From contig JAITGO010000002.1 of the NCBI GenBank assembly GCA_031280615.1, forward strand, positions 62,001-126,000: a stretch of 64,000 bases of DNA, written 5' to 3'. The first letter of the stretch is position 1. Every line of letters begins with the position of its first letter. This DNA is from Desulfobulbus sp. Lineage in GTDB: Bacteria; Desulfobacterota; Desulfobulbia; Desulfobulbales; Desulfobulbaceae. The notes under the pieces were generated by a model. The model had not been told where the DNA came from. It did no database searches and worked only from the letters and a program-made list of their open reading frames with translations. This document shows, piece after piece, positions 46,749 to 55,005 of this stretch. Both the position numbers and the translations under genes were made by a program.

Positions 46749-48163
46749 CGCGTCTCTCCCACGGGTTGAGCCTGCAGGGCCGCATCCGGCGTCGCCAGCA
46801 GGGTCAGCAGATGTTCGCCGACGCGGACGATGTTGCCGGCCCCCAGGGTCAGCACCAGGTCGCCGGGCGCGAGCAGCGGCAGCAGGGTCTGGGCCTGCTG
46901 CACCAACTCGGGAATATAGTGGACCTGCCGCTGGCCGTGCTGCTTGATGGCCTCCTGCAGCCGCTCCGAGGTGACGCCCTCGATCGGTTGTTCGCTGGCC
47001 GCGTAGATGTCGGTGAGCACCAGTAGGTCGGCGCGGCGGAAGGCGGTGACGAAATCGGAGAACAGCCCCTGGGTCCGGGTGTAGCGGTGGGGTTGGAAGA
47101 GCACCACCACCCGCCGGTCCGGCCAGCCTTCGCGCACCGCATCGAGGGTCGCTCGGATTTCGGTGGGGTGATGTCCGTAATCGTCCACCACCAGGACCCC
47201 GCCGGCTTCCCCTTTCACCTGGAGCCGGCGTTGCACGCCCTGGAATTTTTCCAAGGCGCGAGCAATCACCGGAAAATCGATTTCCAGTTCCAGGCCGACG
47301 CTGACGGCGGCCAGGCTGTTGTAGATCAGGTGCCGGCCGGGCCGGTTGAGGCGGATGCTGCCCAACTCGCCGGCGCGGTTGCGCACGGTGAAGGTGGAAG
47401 TGCCGTTGCCGGTGGCGATTTTGACCGCCTGGAGGTCGGCCTGTTCGGTCAGGCCGTAGGTGAAGATGCGCTTCTTGATCCGGGGCAGGATCTGGGCGAC
47501 ATGGTCGTTGTCGATGCAGACCACGGCCACCCCGTAGAAGGGCAGACGATCGATGAACTCCAGGAAAATATCTTTGATGTGCTCGATGTCCCGGTAATAA
47601 TCGAGATGTTCGAGATCGATGTTGGTCACCACCTCGATCACCGGCGACAGCTTGAGGAACGAGCCGTCGCTCTCGTCGGCCTCGGCGACCAAAAATTCGC
47701 CCTCGCCCAGCTTGGCGTTGCTGCCCAGCCCGTGCACCTTACCGCCGACCACCACCGTGGGATCAAGGCCGGCCTCGGCCAGAACGGCGGCCACCATCGA
47801 AGTCGTCGAGGTCTTGCCATGGCTGCCGGCCACGGCGATGCCGTATTTCTTCAACCGCATCAACTCGGCCAGCATTTCGGCGCGCTGCACCACCGGCACA
47901 TACGCCTCCTTGGCGGCCAGCACCTCCGGGTTGTCGGCGGGGATGGCGGTGGAGGTCACCACCACGTCCGCCCCGGCCACCCAGGCCGCCTCATGGCCCT
48001 GATACACCACCCCGCCCAGCTGCTCCAGCCGCCTGGTGGTGTCGGTGGCCCGCAGGTCGGAGCCGCTGACCTTGTACCCCAGGCTCAACAGCAACTCGGC
48101 GATGCCCGACATGCCGATGCCGCCGATGCCGACAAAGTGGATGTGTTTGGTTTTTCTGTACAT
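46745..48163 (-). CDS. murC: UDP-N-acetylmuramate--L-alanine ligase
   Basis: A 472-residue Mur ligase. The N-terminal Rossmann domain begins [19 protein letters not shown]; the ATP P-loop is [27 protein letters not shown] is the MurC signature. It adds the first L-Ala to UDP-MurNAc in the cytoplasm. It starts 27 bases after murG and is coupled to murB. Confidence 0.97.
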   Translation of the reverse strand: MYRKTKHIHFVGIGGIGMSGIAELLLSLGYKVSGSDLRATDTTRRLEQLGGVVYQGHEAAWVAGADVVVTSTAIPADNPEVLAAKEAYVPVVQRAEMLAELMRLKKYGIAVAGSHGKTSTTSMVAAVLAEAGLDPTVVVGGKVHGLGSNAKLGEGEFLVAEADESDGSFLKLSPVIEVVTNIDLEHLDYYRDIEHIKDIFLEFIDRLPFYGVAVVCIDNDHVAQILPRIKKRIFTYGLTEQADLQAVKIATGNGTSTFTVRNRAGELGSIRLNRPGRHLIYNSLAAVSVGLELEIDFPVIARALEKFQGVQRRLQVKGEAGGVLVVDDYGHHPTEIRATLDAVREGWPDRRVVVLFQPHRYTRTQGLFSDFVTAFRRADLLVLTDIYAASEQPIEGVTSERLQEAIKQHGQRQVHYIPELVQQAQTLLPLLAPGDLVLTLGAGNIVRVGEHLLTLLATPDAALQAQPVGETR

Positions 48164-48190
48164 GAAGGCCCTATATCGATGAGTAGAAGG

Positions 48191-49282
48191 TCATTTTCGC
48201 CGCCCCCGGCGAGCAATGAGCCGAACGCATGCATCCACGATCTGTTCCGTGGCATCCGGCATGGCCATGGCCTTCATGTCGGCCGCCATTGTATGTAACT
48301 CTGCCCTGTTCTGCAAGTACTCGCTGATGGCGCCGGCAAGAATTTCACCGGTCAAACCGGATTCGCGCAGCAGTCGGCACCCTCCCCCTTTTGCATAATA
48401 TTCTCCGTTAGTTGCCTGATGGTCGTCGGCCGCGAACGGATAGGGGATCAACAGGGCCGGCAGCCCCATGGCCGCCAGTTCGGCGCAGGTGGTGGCCCCG
48501 GCCCGGGAAACCGCCAGATCGGCCCGGCCGTAGACGCCGGCCATGTCCCGGATAAAGGCCGACACCTCGGCCTCGACCCCGAGTTGGGCGTAGCAGTTGG
48601 TCACTTGCTCGCGGTCGGCCTCGCCGGTCTGGTGGATCAGACGAAAGGGGATGTGCTGCGCCTGCAACTTCTCCACGGCCGCCATCATCAGCACATTGAC
48701 CCGATGCGCCCCCTGGCTGCCGCCGAGGACCAGCACGGTCGGCACGGCCGCCGCCTCCTTTTTCCGGCCGGCTGCGGTCAGGATTTCCCGCCGCAGGGGA
48801 TTGCCGGTCTGGATGGTCTTGCGCGGAGGAAAAGGCGGTGTGCACGGCAACGAGATCAGGACCAGGTCCGCCAGTTTGCCGGCCAATCGGTTGGCCATTC
48901 CCGGCACCGAATTCTGCTCGTGGATGGCGATGGGGATCCGCAACAGCTTGGCCGCCAGCAAAACCGGGCCGGTCACGTAGCCGCCGACGCCGAACACCAG
49001 GTCCGGCTGAAAGCGGCGCAACATCTCCAGGGCGGCGATTACCGCTTTGGGCATCAGCGCCAGACTGCGCAGTCGGGCAGCCCAGGCCAGTCCCTTGACG
49101 CCCCCGCACTCCAGGGCTGCCAATTCGAAGCCGAGTCCGGCCAGGGCCTGTTGATCCAGCAAACGCGAGGTGCCGATAAACAGCACCCGCGACTCGGGCA
49201 GCCGCTCGCGCACCGCCGTGGCCACGGCAATGCCGGGGAAGAGATGTCCGCCGGTTCCGCCGCCGGCCACGATCAAACGCAT
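48191..49282 (-). CDS. murG: Lipid II synthase MurG (undecaprenyl-PP-MurNAc-pentapeptide GlcNAc transferase)
   Basis: A 363-residue GT-B glycosyltransferase: the first glycine-rich loop is MRLIVAGGGTGGHLFPGIAV, the second GVGGYVTGPVLLAAK, and the donor site is VLGGSQGAHRVN. It converts lipid I to lipid II on the inner face of the inner membrane. The ATG at 49282 shares its A with the stop of the small Cys-pair gene (TGATG), so translation is coupled. In most relatives the gene coupled to murG from upstream is ftsW, which is absent. Confidence 0.97.
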   Translation of the reverse strand: MRLIVAGGGTGGHLFPGIAVATAVRERLPESRVLFIGTSRLLDQQALAGLGFELAALECGGVKGLAWAARLRSLALMPKAVIAALEMLRRFQPDLVFGVGGYVTGPVLLAAKLLRIPIAIHEQNSVPGMANRLAGKLADLVLISLPCTPPFPPRKTIQTGNPLRREILTAAGRKKEAAAVPTVLVLGGSQGAHRVNVLMMAAVEKLQAQHIPFRLIHQTGEADREQVTNCYAQLGVEAEVSAFIRDMAGVYGRADLAVSRAGATTCAELAAMGLPALLIPYPFAADDHQATNGEYYAKGGGCRLLRESGLTGEILAGAISEYLQNRAELHTMAADMKAMAMPDATEQIVDACVRLIARRGRRK

Positions 49283-49494
49283 CAGCCTCGTTGCCCCCCC
49301 GCAGTGGATCGGGATCCGGCGCCCAAGGTCCCCTGCGCCGCAATACCGCAAAATTCCTCGATTTCAACCATTGCCTCGGCAAAACAGTCCGGACAATAGC
49401 CATGGGTCAGCCGTTGGTGCTCGGCCAGGAAAAGGCCCGCATGCCATTTCCCTTGTCGCTCGACCCGATGACAGACGCAACAGATCCGAATCAT
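49282..49494 (-). CDS. Small Cys-pair (zinc-ribbon-like) protein in the position of ftsW
   Basis: A 70-residue protein. ICCVCHRVERQGKW (C5, C6, C8) and HGYCPDCF (C34, C37) form two Cys pairs. The layout matches the C-terminal motif (CxxCKKIRDxxGxW ... SHGICPxC) found in many histidine kinases and response regulators of this phylum, here standing alone. Zinc or haem-independent metal binding is plausible but not shown. It starts eight bases after the murD stop and ends in a TGATG overlap with murG, exactly where ftsW is normally found. Its C-terminal tail is Gly/Ser/Arg-rich. No membrane helix is present, so it cannot replace FtsW function directly. Confidence 0.75.
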   Translation of the reverse strand: MIRICCVCHRVERQGKWHAGLFLAEHQRLTHGYCPDCFAEAMVEIEEFCGIAAQGTLGAGSRSTAGGQRG

Positions 49495-49501
49495 GATAGC
49501 A

Positions 49502-50881
49502 TCACCCATTCGTTGTCCGTTCCCGGCCAAGCCGCAGAACCTGTTCGGCAAAAACCCGGCCCCGCTCCGCATACCCCGAAAACATGTCGAAACTGGCACA
49601 ACCCGGTGCCAGCAACACCAGGTCGCCGCTGGCCGCGGCAGCCATGGCCCTGTGTACCGCCTCGGCCATGGAGCCTACCGTTTCGGTCGTCACCACCGTC
49701 TCCAGGGCGGCCCGCATGATCCCGGCCGCCTCGCCCAACAAAACCAGGTGCTTGACCCGGCGCCCGACCACCTCCCGGAGCAAGGTATAGTCGCTGCCCT
49801 TGTCGCGGCCGCCGGCAATGAGCACCACCGGGGCCTCGCAACCGCCCAGGGCCGCCTCTAGGGCGCCGATATTGGTGGCCTTGGAATCGTCGATGAAGCG
49901 GACGCCGTCGATGGTGGCCACCTCGGCCATGCGATGGGGCGGCGGCTCGAAACTCAGCAGGCCGCGCGCAATCGCTTCGGGCTCGCAGCCGAGCTGCGCC
50001 ACCGCCAGCACCGCGGCGGCGGCATTCAGCTGGTTGACCGAGGAGTGCAGCCGGGTCGGGCCGAGATCGAATGACACTCGATGCTCCGCTCCGTCCGTGT
50101 CCCTGCGCAGTTCCACCCGGCCGGCAACGATCCGGGCGGAGCATTCCCCGCCCCGGCCGAAGGTGTGGCGTCGGACCTCCTTGCCAATCGGGGTGGCGCC
50201 GGCCAGCGGATCGTCGGTGCCGAGGATGGCGCAATCGCCCGCCACCTGGTGCGCGAACAGCTGCATCTTGGCGGCGGCATAGGCGTCGAAGCTGCCGTGG
50301 CGATCCAGATGATCCGGCGACAGGTTGAGCAGCAGGCCGACATTGGGCCGGAACGAACCGGCCAGATCGAGCTGGAAACTGGACAATTCCAGCACCACGC
50401 TATCGTAGCGGCCCGGATCGGCGAAATAGTCCAGCAGCGGCGTGCCGATGTTGCCGCCGACAAAGGGCTTTCTGTTCGCCGCCCGCAGCAGGTGCCCGAT
50501 CAGGCTGGTAACCGTGGTCTTGCCGTTGGAACCGGTTATCGCGATCACCGGCACCCGGTACTGGCCGGCGGCCAGCGCCAGTTCGCCCCAAATCGGCAGC
50601 CCCTGCTCCCAGGCGGCCTGGAGCACCGGCAGCTCCAACGGCACCCCCGGTCCGGGAATGACCGCCTCGGCCCCGGCAAGGAAGGCCTCGGTATGCCCCC
50701 CGTGCTCCAGCGACACGCCGTGTTCCTCCAGCCAGGCCACGGTGGCCGGCTCGATCTGCTCCAGACGGCGTTGGTCGGAAACCCGCACCCGCGCGCCCCT
50801 GGCCACCAGATAGCGCACCGTGGACAGCCCCGCCGCCCCCAATCCGATCACCGCTGCCTGCAAACCGTCGCGTATCTGCAT
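49502..50881 (-). CDS. murD: UDP-N-acetylmuramoylalanine--D-glutamate ligase
   Basis: A 459-residue Mur ligase with N-terminal AAVIGLGAAGLSTVRYLVARG, P-loop AITGSNGKTTVTSLIGHLL, and the third-domain motifs FIDDSKATNIGA and ILIAGGRDKGSDY-type (here VLIAGGRDKGSD). It adds D-Glu to UDP-MurNAc-L-Ala. It lies four bases after mraY. The gene that normally follows it, ftsW, is missing. Confidence 0.97.
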   Translation of the reverse strand: MQIRDGLQAAVIGLGAAGLSTVRYLVARGARVRVSDQRRLEQIEPATVAWLEEHGVSLEHGGHTEAFLAGAEAVIPGPGVPLELPVLQAAWEQGLPIWGELALAAGQYRVPVIAITGSNGKTTVTSLIGHLLRAANRKPFVGGNIGTPLLDYFADPGRYDSVVLELSSFQLDLAGSFRPNVGLLLNLSPDHLDRHGSFDAYAAAKMQLFAHQVAGDCAILGTDDPLAGATPIGKEVRRHTFGRGGECSARIVAGRVELRRDTDGAEHRVSFDLGPTRLHSSVNQLNAAAAVLAVAQLGCEPEAIARGLLSFEPPPHRMAEVATIDGVRFIDDSKATNIGALEAALGGCEAPVVLIAGGRDKGSDYTLLREVVGRRVKHLVLLGEAAGIMRAALETVVTTETVGSMAEAVHRAMAAAASGDLVLLAPGCASFDMFSGYAERGRVFAEQVLRLGRERTTNG

Positions 50882-50884
50882 GGG

Positions 50885-51964
50885 CTATCTCAACTTGAGG
50901 GTTGCCAGGGCCATCAGGCCCAGGATGATAGAAACGATCCAGAAACGGACCACCACCTTGGGTTCCAGCCAGCCCTTCTTTTCGAAATGGTGGTGAAAGG
51001 GCGCCATGAGAAAGATTCGTCGGCCGCCGGTCATCTTGAAGTACCCGACCTGGAGGATGACCGATACCGCCTCCATGACGAAAATGCCGCCGACCAGGAC
51101 CAACAGGAATTCCTGCTTGGTGATCACCGAAACCACGCCCAGGGTGCCGCCCAGGGCCAGGGAGCCGACATCGCCCATGAAGATCTCCGCCGGGTAGCAG
51201 TTGAACCACAGGAAACCCAGGCAGGCGCCGACAATGGCACCGCAATACACCGTGACCTCGCCAGCGCCGGACACGAAGGGAATCTGGAGATAGCTGGCGA
51301 CCACCGCGTTGCCGGCCACATACGAAAAGATGAGGTAGGTCGAGGCGGTGATGACGATCGGCCCGCACGCCAGGCCGTCGAGGCCGTCGGTGAGGTTGAC
51401 CGCGTTGGAGGCGCCCACGATCACCAACACGGCAAAGGGCAGATACCACCAGTTGAGATCGGGGTGGAAAGTCTTGAAAAACGGCACGTTGAGCACGCCG
51501 TCGTGCCCCTTGGTCCACAACAAAAAGGCGCCGACCGCCAAGGCGCCGCCGATCTGGAGCACCAGCTTCTCCCTGGCGGTCAAGCCCCGGGAATTGTTCT
51601 TGCGGATTTTCTTGATGTCGTCGGCCGCGCCGATGGCGCCGAAAAACAGGCTGATACCGATCAACATCCAGACCAGCGAACTCCGCAGATCGGTCCACAG
51701 CAACGCCGAGGCGGTCATGGCGAACAAGATCAACACCCCGCCCATGGTCGGTACCCCTTTCTTGGAGAAATGGGTTTCCGGCCCGTCGTCCCGAATCACC
51801 TGGCCGATCTGTCTGTGCTGGAGCCAGGCAATCAGGCGGGGCCCGATGATGACCACCAGCAGGAAGGCGGTCACCGCGCAACCGATGGAGCGGAAGGTGA
51901 TATACCGAAAAACGTTGAGCCAGCTCAACTCGGTATGGAAGGGATAGAGCAGATTGTAAAACAT
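50885..51964 (-). CDS. mraY: Phospho-MurNAc-pentapeptide transferase
   Basis: A 359-residue integral membrane protein with about ten helices. Hallmarks are KKGVPTMGGVLIL, the catalytic acidic pair in GAADDIKKI, NAVNLTDGLDGLA, AEIFMGDVGSLALGG and the cytoplasmic loop MAPFHHHFEKKGW. It transfers phospho-MurNAc-pentapeptide to undecaprenyl phosphate, giving lipid I. The ATG at 51964 begins the canonical N terminus (MFYNLLYPF) and is ten bases after murEF. Confidence 0.98.
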   Translation of the reverse strand: MFYNLLYPFHTELSWLNVFRYITFRSIGCAVTAFLLVVIIGPRLIAWLQHRQIGQVIRDDGPETHFSKKGVPTMGGVLILFAMTASALLWTDLRSSLVWMLIGISLFFGAIGAADDIKKIRKNNSRGLTAREKLVLQIGGALAVGAFLLWTKGHDGVLNVPFFKTFHPDLNWWYLPFAVLVIVGASNAVNLTDGLDGLACGPIVITASTYLIFSYVAGNAVVASYLQIPFVSGAGEVTVYCGAIVGACLGFLWFNCYPAEIFMGDVGSLALGGTLGVVSVITKQEFLLVLVGGIFVMEAVSVILQVGYFKMTGGRRIFLMAPFHHHFEKKGWLEPKVVVRFWIVSIILGLMALATLKLR

Positions 51965-51974
51965 GTGGCCCCGG

Positions 51975-54900
51975 TTATTGGTTCGTTTGCAATCGTTGCT
52001 CCAACTGGTCGAGGAGCCGTTCCATGCGCATGCCGCGCGATCCTTTGATGAAAAGCCAATCGCCCCGCCCCAGTTCGCCGTCCGCCAGCATTTGACAGAG
52101 GATCGCGGCCATGTCGTCCAGGTCGGAGCAGAGGCGCACCTGTTCCGGCCGCATGCCGCCCGCAAGCGCGGCCTCGACCATGTGGGGGGCCTGGGCGCCG
52201 ATGGCCAGCAGGCAGTCGTATTGCAGCTGGGCGGCCAGGGTGCCGATGTCGGCATGGAGCTGTGCCGAGGCTGCGCCCAATTCCAGCATGTCGCCCAGAG
52301 CGGCCACGTGGCGGCAATTATTGCCAAAGGCGGCGACGGTGCGCAGGCCGGCGGCCATGGAGGCGGGATTGGCGTTATAGGCGTCGTTAACCACCTTGAG
52401 CCCGCCGGGCAGCTGGCCGATCGCCAGCCGCTTGTCCACGGCGGGCGCGTAACCTTCCAATCCGGCGACAATGACCTCCGAGCCGATGTCGGCGGCATGG
52501 GCGATGGCGGCGGCAGCGGCACAATTGCTCACGTTGTGGCTGCCAAAGACCGCCACGGTCAATCGGCGACTCCACGAACCGATGTGCAGGGTGAAGCGCA
52601 TGCCTTGCTCGCCGAGATTTTCCTGGCGGGTGACCTGGATCAGGGGCCGGTGCCGTCGGCCGTCGGCGGTGACCGCGAACCCGATCTGCGTGCCGCCGGA
52701 CTTCTCGGCCTGGGCCAGCACCTGGGGATCGTCGCAATTGACCACCCGGATGGCATCGGGCCGCATGCCGGCAAAGAGTTCGCCCTTGGCCGCGGCCACG
52801 CCGGCCACGCTGCCCAACCCCTGCAGATGCGCCGGATGGACATTGTTGATGCAGCCCACATCCGGATCGGCAATGGCGGTCAGCCGGGCGATTTCACCGG
52901 GCACGTTCATCCCCATCTCGACAATCGCCAGCCGATGGCCCGCATCGAGGGGCAGCAGGGAAAGCGGCAGTCCGACCAGGTTGTTGAAATTGCCCTTGGT
53001 CTTCAGCAGGGGATCGACGCCGGTGGGGACCGAAGCCAGGGCTTTGGTGAAGATGGCCGCCACCATTTCCTTGACCGTGGTCTTGCCGGAACTGCCGGTG
53101 ACCGCCGCCACCTTGACCGCACCGCTCAACAAACGGCGGCGGTAGGCAGCCAAGTCGCCGAGGGCGCGCAGACTGTCGGCCACCGCGATGTAGAGGACAT
53201 CCTCGCGCATCGCCTCCGGCATCCGTTCGGCAATCACCGCCGCCGCGCCGCGCTCCACCGCAGTTTCGATATAGGCATGACCGTCGAAGGTTTCGCCGGC
53301 AAGAGCCACGAACACGTCGCCTGGGTCCAGGGCCCTAGTATCGGTCGAGATGTCGTGCAGTACGGCTTGCTGCGATCCGGCCGCGACCCGGCCGCCGGTG
53401 GCGGCCAACAGGTGGCGTTCGTTCCAGCGCAGCAGCCCGTTGGCCGCCTCGAGGCCGTCGTCGAAAAAATGCTTGGTGGCGCCGAGGATCTGGTAATTTT
53501 CATGGCCCTTGCCGGCGATGAGTACTGTGTCGCCGGGTTTTGCCAGGCTGCAGGCAGCGGCAATCGCCTTGCGCCGGTTCTCGATCACCGCAAATCCTTT
53601 GGCCGTGGCCGCCCCGCACAGCAAAGCGGCCGCCGGCTGCGGCCTCGATCGGTCCGTGGCCATGCCCGCAACGATCTCGTCGATGATGGTCCCCGGCTGC
53701 TCGGTGCGCGGATTGTCGGAGGTGACGATCGCCACCTGGGCATGCCGAAGGGCAATCGCGCCCATCTGGGGGCGTTTGCCGCGGTCGCGGTCGCCGCCGC
53801 AGCCGAAGACGCAGATCAGGCGGCCGTCGGTCAACTCGCCCAAGGTTGCCAGCACGTTATCGAGAGCGTCGGGGGTGTGGGCGTAATCCACGAACACCGC
53901 CGGTTCGACACCGGCCGGTGCCCCCGGCAGCCGCACCCGCTCCAACCGGCCGGGGATGTTCCGCACCGTGGCCAGACCCTCGCCGATCTGGCGGTCCGAC
54001 AAGCCAAGGGCCATGCCGGTACCGGCCGCGGCCAGCACGTTGAGCAGGTTGTACCGCCCGGCCAGATGGGATGAAAAAGCCATGGACCGTCCCTTGAGAT
54101 CGAGCCGGCACTGCACGCCCTCCACACTCTGGACCACCTCTTCGGCGTGCACCTCGCACTCCGCCCCGAGGCCGCAGCGGAGTAGCGCCCGATCCGTGAT
54201 CGACCGACAGAGGGTCGCTCCCCAGTCGATGCCTTCGAATTCCGGGCTCGATACCACCACCGCAGTGCCGTCCGGCTGGAGGTGGTGGCGGAACAGCCGA
54301 TTCTTGGCGGCAAAGTACTCGTCCACGGTGCGGTGGTAGTCGAGATGGTCGCGGCTGAGGTTGGTGAACAGGGCCACCGCGAAGGAGGTCCGGCCGAGCC
54401 GCTGCTGGTCGAGGGCGTGGGAGGAGACCTCCATGATCACATGGGTGACCCCGGCATCGGCCATGATCCGGAATATCTTCTGCAAAGTCAGCGGATCGGG
54501 CGTGGTCAGGGGCGCGTCCTGGAGGATATGGATATCCTTGCCATCGTGATAGCGGTAGTTGACCGTGCCGATCACCCCGGGCCGATAGCCGGCGGCGGCC
54601 AGCATGCCCTCGATCAGCCAGCTGCAGGTAGTTTTGCCGTTGGTGCCGGTGATGCCGATCAGCTGCATCCGCTCCGCCGGAAATCCGTACCAGGCGGCGG
54701 CCAGATCGCTCAGCGCCGCCCGGCAATCGACCACGCGCACCAGGGGAATCGGCCATTCGTCTCCGGCCGCGTGGCCTTCGACCACCACGGCCAGGCAGCC
54801 CCTGGCAATGGCCTCGGGAATGAATTGACGGCCGTCCGCTTTGGCTCCGGACACGGCCACAAACAAACTGCCGGGTGCCACCTGCCGGGAATCGGCGGTA

Positions 54901-54992
54901 ATCTGGAAGACTTCGCTCGCCAGCACGGTCGGAGACAGATGCTCTCCATCCGCGGCGGGAATGGCCTGCAGCAGTTGCGCCAAAGTGCTCAT
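51975..54992 (-). CDS. murE-murF: Fused MurE-MurF ligase
   Basis: One 1005-residue chain carries two complete Mur ligases. MurE (residues 1 to about 520) has P-loop GTNGKTT (116-122), the carbamylated-Lys region AAKNRLF (K230) and DNPR (426-429), which specifies meso-diaminopimelate. MurF (about 530-1005) has P-loop GSSGKTT (633-639) and VVNDAYNANPASM. The fusion adds meso-DAP and then D-Ala-D-Ala, making the pentapeptide precursor. The joint (around GLLRWNERHLL) has no spare linker. Such fusions are known in some lineages. The ATG at 54992 gives the normal MurE start. It follows the ftsI-like gene by 13 bases. Confidence 0.96.
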   Translation of the reverse strand: MSTLAQLLQAIPAADGEHLSPTVLASEVFQITADSRQVAPGSLFVAVSGAKADGRQFIPEAIARGCLAVVVEGHAAGDEWPIPLVRVVDCRAALSDLAAAWYGFPAERMQLIGITGTNGKTTCSWLIEGMLAAAGYRPGVIGTVNYRYHDGKDIHILQDAPLTTPDPLTLQKIFRIMADAGVTHVIMEVSSHALDQQRLGRTSFAVALFTNLSRDHLDYHRTVDEYFAAKNRLFRHHLQPDGTAVVVSSPEFEGIDWGATLCRSITDRALLRCGLGAECEVHAEEVVQSVEGVQCRLDLKGRSMAFSSHLAGRYNLLNVLAAAGTGMALGLSDRQIGEGLATVRNIPGRLERVRLPGAPAGVEPAVFVDYAHTPDALDNVLATLGELTDGRLICVFGCGGDRDRGKRPQMGAIALRHAQVAIVTSDNPRTEQPGTIIDEIVAGMATDRSRPQPAAALLCGAATAKGFAVIENRRKAIAAACSLAKPGDTVLIAGKGHENYQILGATKHFFDDGLEAANGLLRWNERHLLAATGGRVAAGSQQAVLHDISTDTRALDPGDVFVALAGETFDGHAYIETAVERGAAAVIAERMPEAMREDVLYIAVADSLRALGDLAAYRRRLLSGAVKVAAVTGSSGKTTVKEMVAAIFTKALASVPTGVDPLLKTKGNFNNLVGLPLSLLPLDAGHRLAIVEMGMNVPGEIARLTAIADPDVGCINNVHPAHLQGLGSVAGVAAAKGELFAGMRPDAIRVVNCDDPQVLAQAEKSGGTQIGFAVTADGRRHRPLIQVTRQENLGEQGMRFTLHIGSWSRRLTVAVFGSHNVSNCAAAAAIAHAADIGSEVIVAGLEGYAPAVDKRLAIGQLPGGLKVVNDAYNANPASMAAGLRTVAAFGNNCRHVAALGDMLELGAASAQLHADIGTLAAQLQYDCLLAIGAQAPHMVEAALAGGMRPEQVRLCSDLDDMAAILCQMLADGELGRGDWLFIKGSRGMRMERLLDQLEQRLQTNQ

Positions 54993-55005
54993 CCGGTGAC
55001 CCCGC

